64,000 nt of DNA. Source: Alteribacillus sp041949975. GTDB lineage: Bacteria; Bacillota; Bacilli; Bacillales; Marinococcaceae. The notes below the pieces were generated by a model that saw nothing but the letters and a program-made list of their open reading frames with translations, did no database searches and was not told the origin of the DNA. Shown piece by piece: positions 49,418-56,896 of the stretch (position 1 is the stretch's first letter; every line of letters starts with the position of its first letter). Made by a program: the position numbers and the translations under genes. Location: NCBI RefSeq assembly GCF_041949975.1, contig NZ_JBHFQG010000019.1, forward strand, positions 1-64,000, written 5' to 3'.

Positions 49418-50893
49418 ATGTTCCGAAACATCATTACAAAGATAAAGGAGGTGCTTTATAAAATGGGTCTTATTAGCGGTATAAAGCAAGTAACACAACA
49501 TAAAGATGTTGCTGCTGATGAAGAGTTTTACCAAAAAATAGACGTCTGGAATGCCTTATATAAAGGCTATTATGAGGATTTCCATAAAGTCTTTTATCAT
49601 ACTATTAACGGCGAACGGACCAGGCGCATGCAAACCTTGAATATGCCCAAGGTAATAGCAGATGAACTGGCCAAGCTGGTTTTCAATGAAAAGTGTAAGA
49701 TAAATATTTCAAATGAAACTTTTTCTGACAATGTTTATGAAGTTCTAAAAAGCAATCAGTTTTATGGGCAGTTTCAAAGATATTTAGAGTATTGTTTTGC
49801 TTTGGGTGGGATGGTGCTAAAAGTCTATGCAGATCAAGCTGGAATTCGTATTAGTTACGTAACAGCAGATTGTTTTATACCTGTTTCTCATTCTTCCCAG
49901 GGGATAGATGAAGGACTCTTTGTAAACCAAACACGTAAGGGTGATAAATATTATACCTTGCTGGAATGGCATACCTGGGAAAGAGAAGAATATGTAATTT
50001 TAAACGAGCTTTACCGTTCGGATAATCGCACAGAAATGGGTGTGAAAGTAAACCTTGGTGAGTTGTACCCAAATCTACAGCCAGAAACGAGAATAAATAA
50101 CCTTTCTCGACCTTTATTTGTGTATGTCAAACCCAACATTGCAAACAACTTTGATACACAATCACCTTTGGGCATTTCTGTCTATGCTAATGCACTGGAC
50201 ACATTACAAGCGTTAGACGTTGCATTTGATTCTTTTATGCGTGAATTTAGGCTAGGAAAGAAACGAATATTAGTACCTCACACAGCTGTTAAAACAGTGG
50301 TGGATTCGCAAACCGGCAAGATGCATAGGTACTTTGATGCAAACGACGAAGTTTACCAGGCCTTTAATTTTGACCAGGATTCAAATGAAGTAAAAGACAT
50401 TTCCGTAGAAATACGGGTTGAAGAACATATTGCAGCTATTCAAGCACTTCTGGATCTTCTTTCGATGCAAACGGGTTTTTCTGCTGGAACCTTTACCTTT
50501 GACGGCCAGGGAGTAAAAACAGCAACGGAGGTTGTAAGCGAAAATTCGAAGACATTCAGAACCAAAAATAGCCATGAAACTGTTATAGAAGAAGGAGTAA
50601 AACAATTAATCACAACCATTGCAGACGTTGCAGGTCTTTATAGCCTGTTCCCGGTACCAGTAGACTTTGAAGTCAGTGTTGACTTTGATGACAGCATTGC
50701 AGAAGACAGAAACAGCAACGCCGATTATTATTTAAAGCTAAAAAACGGCGGTTTAATGAGCGCAAAACAAGCTATGATGCGCGTGTTAAAGATAACAGAA
50801 GAAGAAGCTGAACAGATGCTGCAGGAAATTAGAGAGGAACAGCGCACCAGAACCCCAGACATTGACGAGATGTTTGGAGGTAATGCTGGATGA
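49418..50893 (+). CDS. Portal protein (SPP1/PBSX type)
   Basis: 491 residues; forms the dodecameric ring through which DNA enters and leaves the head. Sequence blocks ADELAKLVFNEKCKINISNE and NNFDTQSPLGISVYANALDT are typical of this portal family, and an acidic helical C-terminus follows. GGCGGTGAAAGC before ATG. Its stop overlaps the minor-capsid gene start by 4 bp. Order terS-terL-portal is canonical. Confidence 0.9.
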   Translation: MFRNIITKIKEVLYKMGLISGIKQVTQHKDVAADEEFYQKIDVWNALYKGYYEDFHKVFYHTINGERTRRMQTLNMPKVIADELAKLVFNEKCKINISNETFSDNVYEVLKSNQFYGQFQRYLEYCFALGGMVLKVYADQAGIRISYVTADCFIPVSHSSQGIDEGLFVNQTRKGDKYYTLLEWHTWEREEYVILNELYRSDNRTEMGVKVNLGELYPNLQPETRINNLSRPLFVYVKPNIANNFDTQSPLGISVYANALDTLQALDVAFDSFMREFRLGKKRILVPHTAVKTVVDSQTGKMHRYFDANDEVYQAFNFDQDSNEVKDISVEIRVEEHIAAIQALLDLLSMQTGFSAGTFTFDGQGVKTATEVVSENSKTFRTKNSHETVIEEGVKQLITTIADVAGLYSLFPVPVDFEVSVDFDDSIAEDRNSNADYYLKLKNGGLMSAKQAMMRVLKITEEEAEQMLQEIREEQRTRTPDIDEMFGGNAG

Positions 50894-51993
50894 TAAATAA
50901 AGAACGTCTGGAAGAACTCTCACAGCCTGTTATTGAAATTTATAATGGGATGCAAGCAGAAATGCTGGAACGAATTGCAAGGCGTTTAGCTGGTGAAATT
51001 GGTGATTCCAGCGACATAAAGGATTGGGAAGTTAGAAAGATCGAACAACTTGGGTTGCTGACAGAAGATAATATAAAAGTTATCGAAGAACGCAGCGGCA
51101 AGACCAGGGAAGAAGTCAGAAAAGCACTTGAAACAGCGGGCTTTGAAGGCATTGAAGAGAATGAAAGCATGCTGGAAAATGCCCTTGAACGGGGAGCTGA
51201 TTTAAATAACCCTGGCACACCAGAGTCAAGTGAACGTCTGTTTGACATTCTCGGTGCTTACCAGGCACAGGCAGAAGACATTTTTAATAAAACAAATGCA
51301 ACCTTAATAGATCAATCAGAAGAAGTTTACAGAAGGATTTTAGATCGTACCGTTGCCGGTGTAACTGCAGGAATAAAAACCCCACAGCAAGCATTAAGGG
51401 ATTCTGTTAGAAGCTGGGCACATAATGGCGTACCAGCTTTAATTGATAGTGCTGGCCGTGAGTGGGGTGCGGAAGGATACGTCAGAACCGTTATTCGAAG
51501 CACAACAAACAACGTCACGAATGAAATGCAAGATCATAGGTTTGACCAATGGGGCCAGGATTTAATACAAACTAGCTCGCATATGGGTGCTAGGCCGAAA
51601 TGCGCACCTTATCAAGGCAAGGTTTACAGCCGCAGTGGCGACAGTAAGCAGTTCCCGGCCTTGTCTTCTACTAGCATAGGAGAACCAGACGGATTAAGGG
51701 GAATTAACTGTCATCATGTTTTTTACCCTTATTTTCCTGGTCTGTCTCGTAAAAGGTACCAGCCGAAAAACAAGAAAGAAAATGATGCTGCTTATAAAAG
51801 ATCGCAGCGGCAGCGGAAAATGGAACGAGACATAAGGAATGCAAAGACAGAGAAACGCATGATGGAAGCGTTAGGTGATGAAGAAGGTGTGAAGCTGGCC
51901 AACCAGCGCATTTTTGACAGACAAGCTAAGATGCGTAAGTTTATTAAGGATACTGGCCGGACTAGAAGAAGAAACCGTGAACAGGTATATTAA
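50890..51993 (+). CDS. Minor capsid protein (head morphogenesis, SPP1 gp7/Mu F-like)
   Basis: 367 residues. The N-terminal half is helical; the C-terminal half carries the head-morphogenesis signature SSHMGARPKCAPYQGKVYSR and GINCHHVFYPYFPGL (about 235-280) with conserved Cys and His. These proteins bind the portal and take part in DNA ejection. ATGA overlap with the portal gene. A strong terminator follows. Confidence 0.85.
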   Translation: MINKERLEELSQPVIEIYNGMQAEMLERIARRLAGEIGDSSDIKDWEVRKIEQLGLLTEDNIKVIEERSGKTREEVRKALETAGFEGIEENESMLENALERGADLNNPGTPESSERLFDILGAYQAQAEDIFNKTNATLIDQSEEVYRRILDRTVAGVTAGIKTPQQALRDSVRSWAHNGVPALIDSAGREWGAEGYVRTVIRSTTNNVTNEMQDHRFDQWGQDLIQTSSHMGARPKCAPYQGKVYSRSGDSKQFPALSSTSIGEPDGLRGINCHHVFYPYFPGLSRKRYQPKNKKENDAAYKRSQRQRKMERDIRNAKTEKRMMEALGDEEGVKLANQRIFDRQAKMRKFIKDTGRTRRRNREQVY

Positions 51994-51996
51994 TAC

Positions 51997-52030
51997 AGCG
52001 CTTGGTATGAGACTTACCAGGCGCTTTTTT
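51997..52030 (+). terminator. Terminator between minor capsid and scaffold genes
   Basis: AGCGC-TTGGTA pairs with TACCAG-GCGCT, followed by a T-run. In phages such internal terminators tune expression between packaging and capsid genes. Confidence 0.8.
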
Positions 52031-52117
52031 ATGCGCATTTTAAAGGTTCGGCGCCAAACTGAACGAAACCCAGGCATGAGGTGAACATGCGAAAAAACAT
52101 TAAGGGGCGTGAAGTAG

Positions 52118-52711
52118 ATGGACTTAAAAGAATTGCTTGGTGAAGAGCTTTACAACAAAGTCATGGAAAAGGCTGGTGATAGCCATAAAATAGCAATCGT
52201 TTCTGATGGTAACTGGTTCCCAAAAGAGAAGTTTGACCAGGTGAACAATGACAACAAGGAAATGAAAAAACAGCTGAAAGACCGTGATACCCAGTTAAAC
52301 GACTTGAAGGGACAAGCCAAAGGAAACGAAGAGCTGCAGCAGCAAATTGAAAAGCTGCAGGAAGAAAATAAAAACACCAAAGAACAGTATGAACAAAAGA
52401 TTCAGCAACAGGCATTTGACCATTCCTTGGAAAATGCACTCTCACAATCCAAGGCAAGGAATACAACGGCGGTGAAATCTTTGCTAAACCTGGATGACAT
52501 TAAATTTAAAGAGGACCAGCTACAGGGGCTTGATGAGCAACTGAAAAAGGTGAAAGAAGAAAATCCTTTCTTGTTTGAAGCAGAACAGCAAGAAAGTGAG
52601 CAACAGAAGCAACATAGAGAACCACCACAATTTTCACAAGGCCAGCATCAGAAAACAGGAGATATTGATCCATTTGTTGCTGGTTTAGGGTTAAAAGGAG
52701 GAAATGACTAA
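52118..52711 (+). CDS. Capsid scaffolding protein (GP20 family)
   Basis: 197 residues with a central coiled coil (about 45-110) rich in Lys, Glu and Gln, and a disordered Gln-rich C-terminus (about 150-185). MDLKELLGEELYNKVMEKAG at the start is typical of phage GP20 scaffolds. It directs assembly of the major capsid protein and then leaves the procapsid. The stop overlaps the next start (TAATG). Confidence 0.85.
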   Translation: MDLKELLGEELYNKVMEKAGDSHKIAIVSDGNWFPKEKFDQVNNDNKEMKKQLKDRDTQLNDLKGQAKGNEELQQQIEKLQEENKNTKEQYEQKIQQQAFDHSLENALSQSKARNTTAVKSLLNLDDIKFKEDQLQGLDEQLKKVKEENPFLFEAEQQESEQQKQHREPPQFSQGQHQKTGDIDPFVAGLGLKGGND

Positions 52712-53589
52712 TGGCAAACGCTATTAACTATGCTGAACAATATCAAACAGAACTAGATCAGGTGATTACACAAGCAACGTTGACCAGTGACCTGGAAACA
52801 CCACAGGTTAATTGGATGGGAGCTCAAACTTTTCATGTGCCTTCTATTGATGTAACAGGCTATCAAGATCATAGCCGCAGCGGTGGTTTCAATCGCGGGG
52901 ACGTAACAGTGACACATGAACCATATACTTTGGGTTTTGATCGTGATGTGGAATTCTTTGTTGACCGTATGGACGTAGATGAAAGTAATCAGGCGGCCAG
53001 TGCTGCAAACATTACACGCGTTTTCCTTACAGAGAAAGCAGGGCCAGAGGTTGATGCCTATCGTTTTTCTAAAATGGCCACTAAAGCACTGGATGAGGGG
53101 AACAACACAGAAGAAGGCGTTTCTGCTAGTTCTGTTTATGAGCGTCTAAAAGCAGACATTTTGAAAGTGCGTAAATACGGACCTTCTAACTTGATTGCTT
53201 ATCTATCTAGTGAAGCAATGGATGCCCTAGAACGTTCTCCAGACTTTAACCGAAACATTAACGTGCAAAACGAAGGAACAGCCATTGAAACCCGTGTGAC
53301 TTCCCTGGACGGCGTACGCTTGGTGGAAGTATGGGATGCTGAACGTTTCAGTACTGAACACACTTTCGATAGTGGTTTTGAAGCGTCTGGTCTCTCCATT
53401 AATTGGGTTATTGTCAATCGAGGATCTATAGTTGCGAAAACAAAACTAAACACTGTTTTCCTATTTGAACCAGGACAACACACACAAGGGGACGGCTATT
53501 TATATCAAAACCGCATGTATCATGATCTGTTTGTGATGAAGAACAAAACAGATGGCATTATTCTTTCTACAGAAGAAAGCGGAGCTTAA
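52711..53589 (+). CDS. Major capsid protein
   Basis: 292 residues, HK97-fold type by context and by blocks like TFHVPSIDVTGYQDHSRSGG, GDVTVTHEPYTLGFDRDVEF and GPEVDAYRFSKMA, seen in capsid proteins of the Listeria A118 group. AAAGGAGGAAATGACT gives strong expression, as needed for the main shell protein. Directly coupled to the scaffold gene. Confidence 0.9.
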   Translation: MANAINYAEQYQTELDQVITQATLTSDLETPQVNWMGAQTFHVPSIDVTGYQDHSRSGGFNRGDVTVTHEPYTLGFDRDVEFFVDRMDVDESNQAASAANITRVFLTEKAGPEVDAYRFSKMATKALDEGNNTEEGVSASSVYERLKADILKVRKYGPSNLIAYLSSEAMDALERSPDFNRNINVQNEGTAIETRVTSLDGVRLVEVWDAERFSTEHTFDSGFEASGLSINWVIVNRGSIVAKTKLNTVFLFEPGQHTQGDGYLYQNRMYHDLFVMKNKTDGIILSTEESGA

Positions 53590-53605
53590 TGGGAGGTAAT
53601 AACGA

Positions 53606-53782
53606 ATGAAGTTTAAGAAAGAAAACGTTGTTTATACTACCGAAGACCCGCAAAGAGCAAAAGAACTAGAAGCGCGTGGTTTCAAAAAGGTTGAAGAAAA
53701 ACCTTCTGCAGCAAAGAAAACAACCAAGAAACAGACCAAGAAAGAAGCGCCAAAAGAAGACGAGAAAGCATCCCAGAATTAA
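53606..53782 (+). CDS. Small Lys-rich phage protein
   Basis: 58 residues; a short folded start (KFKKENVVYTTEDPQRAKEL) and a Lys/Thr-rich disordered tail. ATG after GGGAGGTAATAACGA. Short proteins like this often follow the capsid gene and may be head decoration or head-tail elements; the role is not determined. Confidence 0.65.
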   Translation: MKFKKENVVYTTEDPQRAKELEARGFKKVEEKPSAAKKTTKKQTKKEAPKEDEKASQN

Positions 53783-53848
53783 AAGGGGTGTTTTCTTATT
53801 TACTAAAAATATGTGTATTAGTGCTTCAATTTCGGAGGTTTTAAGACT

Positions 53849-54277
53849 ATGGGATATATTGACCCAGATTATTATAAAAACGACTACAAGGGTGCAGAAA
53901 TTACAGACACAGTCGAGCTGGAAAGATTCATAGAACGCGCTAGTGATGTCATAGACCAGGCAACCAATTTTGTAATAGTTAATCAAGATTTTAAAAGTCT
54001 GGCCCAGTTTCTGCAGAACCAAGTGAAAAAAGCCACTGCTGCCCAGGTTGAATTTTATGTCATGCAGGGCGGTTATGAAGACGTAAACGCAGGAACGCAG
54101 GCAGCAGGGAACGTCAGCATAGGGGCGTTCAGTTATGGCGGTTCAGCTGGTGAGGAAAACGCCAGCAAACAAGAATTGAGAATAAGCCCAGCGACCCTGG
54201 AACACTTAAAACCAACAGGATTGCTATATCAAGGTTTGGACGTGATACACAATGCCTACTATTCGGCCAATTCCTAA
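53849..54277 (+). CDS. Head-tail connector (gp6-like adaptor)
   Basis: 142 residues, helical, starting MGYIDPDYYKNDYKGAEITD with a RASDVIDQATNF helix typical of gp6/gp15-type adaptors that sit under the portal. TCGGAGG lies 16 bp before ATG. Overlaps the next gene by 26 bp. Confidence 0.8.
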   Translation: MGYIDPDYYKNDYKGAEITDTVELERFIERASDVIDQATNFVIVNQDFKSLAQFLQNQVKKATAAQVEFYVMQGGYEDVNAGTQAAGNVSIGAFSYGGSAGEENASKQELRISPATLEHLKPTGLLYQGLDVIHNAYYSANS

Positions 54278-54593
54278 ACGTCTTCTGATTCATAGTATTA
54301 TGTATATCGAAAAGATGGACGGGGACGGCTGGAACGATAGCAGCAGCCCGGCCCCTATAGACATTGAACGTGTGAGGGTGGATGCTGCAACCAGCATTAC
54401 TAGAGACAGCGACAAAAGAAGCGTAACAGCAGATCACGTTTTATTTATTGATCGCGTGCATTCTTCCCAGTTTTTCCGCATGAAAGAAGGTTCAACAGTG
54501 GAATTTAATGGGCGTGAATGGAAAGTAGAAAGCGTAAAAGAATTCTATGATTTTCGAGAACAACCGCACCATTATGAAGTGGGGCTGGTGTAG
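54252..54593 (+). CDS. Putative minor capsid / head-closure protein
   Basis: 113 residues, beta-rich, with ITRDSDKRSVTADHVLFIDR and STVEFNGREWKVESVKEFYD. This matches the minor-capsid type-1 family found in A118-like phages, structurally a head-closure (stopper) protein. It starts inside the connector gene. The position between connector and tail genes supports the role. Confidence 0.75.
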   Translation: MPTIRPIPKRLLIHSIMYIEKMDGDGWNDSSSPAPIDIERVRVDAATSITRDSDKRSVTADHVLFIDRVHSSQFFRMKEGSTVEFNGREWKVESVKEFYDFREQPHHYEVGLV

Positions 54594-54596
54594 ATA

Positions 54597-54944
54597 ATGA
54601 AATTTGATGTTTCCGTTGAAATGGATAATTTAATAGACAAATTCGACCAATTAAATAAAGAAGGACAAAAAGCGCTAGATTCGGAGATTTTGCAGGACAG
54701 CAACGAATATGCGCCAATGGATGAAGACAATTTAAGGGAAAGTGCCGTAAGAAACACAGAACCCGGACAGGGAAAAGTTATCTGGGATACGCCTTATGCC
54801 AAGCGGCTTTACTATAACCCACAATATAACTTTTCGAAGGATAAGAACCCAAAAGCCCAGGGGCTATGGTTTGAAGCGGCAAAAGCAGAACGAATGGGCA
54901 ACTGGGAAAAAATCATGCAACTGACAGCGAAAAACATCTTTTAA
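54597..54944 (+). CDS. Minor capsid protein 2 family (HK97 gp10-like position)
   Basis: 115 residues with the family features SNEYAPMDEDNLRESAV and WDTPYAKRLYYNPQYNFSKD. It occupies the neck-gene slot in A118-like phages and probably helps tail attachment or tail completion. ATG 3 bp after the upstream stop, without a clear ribosome site, so coupled translation is likely. Confidence 0.75.
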   Translation: MKFDVSVEMDNLIDKFDQLNKEGQKALDSEILQDSNEYAPMDEDNLRESAVRNTEPGQGKVIWDTPYAKRLYYNPQYNFSKDKNPKAQGLWFEAAKAERMGNWEKIMQLTAKNIF

Positions 54945-54955
54945 GGGGGTAGCAC

Positions 54956-55345
54956 ATGGACTTTTTAGCACAAATGAAAAGCTATATTGAAGATAGTGTG
55001 CAGCTATATAAAACCCCTTTGTCTGTCAGCATGCTAAAAGATGGGAATGACATTGCTATAAGAACGGCGCCCGGTTCTGCTGCTGATCGGTATGTATCGG
55101 GCCAGAAAACACATTCGTTTCAATTCCAGATTCTAACCAGGCACGAAACAGACAAAACGGCTTATGATGCGCTGCAGGATATCACAAACGAAATAGACGG
55201 ACTGACAAACGGGACCATTACCAGCTGTAACGGCTCTTTTATTTTCAATCAATGCGAAGTGTATACGCTGCCAAACTTTGTTGAAGAAACAGATCATGGC
55301 GAAAGCATTTATACGGCCATGTTTAGGGCAGAAATTTATTTATAG
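54956..55345 (+). CDS. Minor capsid protein 3 / tail terminator
   Basis: 129 residues. Blocks LSVSMLKDGNDIAIRTAPGS and HSFQFQILTRHETDKTAYDA are typical of the minor-capsid type-3 family, which corresponds to the tail-terminator ring. GGGGGTAGC precedes ATG. The position right before the tail tube gene fits. Confidence 0.78.
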   Translation: MDFLAQMKSYIEDSVQLYKTPLSVSMLKDGNDIAIRTAPGSAADRYVSGQKTHSFQFQILTRHETDKTAYDALQDITNEIDGLTNGTITSCNGSFIFNQCEVYTLPNFVEETDHGESIYTAMFRAEIYL

Positions 55346-55357
55346 GAGGTTTTGAGC

Positions 55358-55807
55358 ATGGCAGATGAAGGCTTGCTTGTTCAATCCAAACATCAATTTG
55401 AACTCGGTGTAGGAGAAGACGAAACGGAAGGCACAACGATTTTTGAACGCCTGGCAGCAGGTTTTAACAACTTTGAACCAACACCAAACGAGGACACAGA
55501 CCAAACGCAATATTTAGATGGGGAAGGTTTTGCAACTACCACAGTAATGGGTGCCCAGCTTACTTTGTCTTTTTCCGGGCATCGTTATTTTGGGGATGCG
55601 GCCCAGGATTATATTTTTTCTAAACAAATGGAAATAGGGACAGATCGCGAAACTGAATTTCGTTGGACGTTACCAAGCGGTGAAGTTTTTGAAGGGCCAT
55701 GCACTATTGCCATTATTGAAGGGCCTGGCGGTGATGCAAACTCAAAAGGTGAAATCACGGTTGAAATTCACTTTAACGGCAAACCGGAATATACACCAGC
55801 ATCATAA
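55358..55807 (+). CDS. Major tail (tube) protein
   Basis: 149 residues, beta-rich (GAQLTLSFSGHRYFGDAAQD, TEFRWTLPSGEVFEGPCTIA, TVEIHFNGKPEY), the pattern of phage tail tube proteins. I chose the ATG at 55358 because AGGAGG lies 8-10 bp before it. A terminator follows, which allows higher expression of this abundant protein. Confidence 0.82.
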   Translation: MADEGLLVQSKHQFELGVGEDETEGTTIFERLAAGFNNFEPTPNEDTDQTQYLDGEGFATTTVMGAQLTLSFSGHRYFGDAAQDYIFSKQMEIGTDRETEFRWTLPSGEVFEGPCTIAIIEGPGGDANSKGEITVEIHFNGKPEYTPAS

Positions 55808-55841
55808 ATAAAGAGGGAAGCTTTTAGCTGCTTTCTTTTTT
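55808..55841 (+). terminator. Terminator after the tail tube gene
   Basis: GGAAGC and GCTTTC (one G-T) form a short stem followed by seven Ts, right after the stop codon. Confidence 0.65.
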
Positions 55842-55868
55842 TGAACAAAAAAAAGGAGCGTGAACGAA

Positions 55869-56252
55869 ATGGCGACAATTAAAGTCGATTTTGACCAACC
55901 CTATGATGAATTTGAAATATGCGGGGAAACTTACAGGGCGTATTACGATGACGACAGCTTAAGAAAATATGAAAAGATCGCAGACAAGTTTTATAAGGAA
56001 TCCAAGAAAAAAGGGGACATTGCCAAAATGTCTGCCCAGCAAAAGAAATCGCTGGAAAATAAACAATATAAAGCGATTGAAGAAACTATTGAAGGCTTTT
56101 TTGGTGAAGGTTCTTTTAAACCGATATACGAAGCCAGCGGCAGATCAATGCTGAACATTACCCAGGTGCTGGAAGCTGTTTTTGAATGGCTGAATAGTAA
56201 GGTGCAAAACGTAAATAAGAAAGCTGCCGAATACTACACAAAAAGCAGCTGA
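55869..56252 (+). CDS. Tail assembly chaperone, first protein
   Basis: 127 residues: an N-terminal beta part with FEICGETYRAYYDDDSLRKY and a helical rest. It lies between tube and tape-measure genes, the place of gpG-like chaperones that coat the tape measure during tail assembly. I chose ATG 55869 (AAAGGAGC upstream) over a GTG nine bases earlier. It ends in two adjacent stops (TGATAA). Confidence 0.72.
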   Translation: MATIKVDFDQPYDEFEICGETYRAYYDDDSLRKYEKIADKFYKESKKKGDIAKMSAQQKKSLENKQYKAIEETIEGFFGEGSFKPIYEASGRSMLNITQVLEAVFEWLNSKVQNVNKKAAEYYTKSS

Positions 56253-56258
56253 TAAGCC

Positions 56259-56888
56259 ATGAAGCTAACAGACCGACATGAAGACATGATTGCCTTTCAA
56301 GGCAAAGAATACAAGTTAGGGCTTTATTATGACGTGGTTTTACGTTCTTTTGAATTACTGAAAGATGCACGGTTCAACGACATGCAGAAGTTAGACATTA
56401 TTCTGGACATGTTTGTCATAAACCATGAAGACTTGAGAACCCTGGACGTAGCGACCAAGGCAAAATTCGTTGAAACTATATTTCAACGTTTCGTTCATGA
56501 ACTGGATCAGGAAGACGAACAAGAAGAAGACAACCAAGCTGCAGCAAGTTCCAACGGAAAAAAATTATATGACTTAGAGAAGGACGCAGAGTACATCTAT
56601 GCGTCTTTTTTATTTGACTACGGGTTGGACCTGTTCGAACAGCAAGGAAAGCTGCATTGGAGAAAATTTAAGGCCTTGCTTTCTAGCTTAAGTGAAGATT
56701 CTAAATTTAAAAAAGTGGTTTCAATCCGTGCTGAAAAGTTACCAGCGCCAACCAGACACAATGCGGACTATAGAAAGCGTTTGTTGGAATTGAAAAGCAT
56801 TTACCGGCTGGAAGATACACAAAACGTTGAAGACATTGACCGACAATTTGACCAGCTGGCGGCATCGTTGCGGCCTACAAAAAGGTAG
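56259..56888 (+). CDS. Bacteriophage Gp15 family protein (second tail chaperone)
   Basis: 209 residues of the Gp15 family: DRHEDMIAFQGKEYKLGLYY at the start, an acidic linker (about 88-100) and a C-terminal helical block with FLFDYGLDLFEQQGKLHWRK. It sits directly before the tape-measure gene. It is in the same frame as the preceding gene but separated by two stops, so a gpG/gpGT frameshift is not seen. Likely tail chaperone. Confidence 0.78.
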   Translation: MKLTDRHEDMIAFQGKEYKLGLYYDVVLRSFELLKDARFNDMQKLDIILDMFVINHEDLRTLDVATKAKFVETIFQRFVHELDQEDEQEEDNQAAASSNGKKLYDLEKDAEYIYASFLFDYGLDLFEQQGKLHWRKFKALLSSLSEDSKFKKVVSIRAEKLPAPTRHNADYRKRLLELKSIYRLEDTQNVEDIDRQFDQLAASLRPTKR

Positions 56889-56896
56889 GTGAAAGC

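Noticed and set aside
56225..56262. Programmed frameshift joining the two tail chaperone genes (gpG/gpGT style)
   Set aside because: The two genes are in the same frame and separated by two consecutive stop codons, so no slippage would join them.
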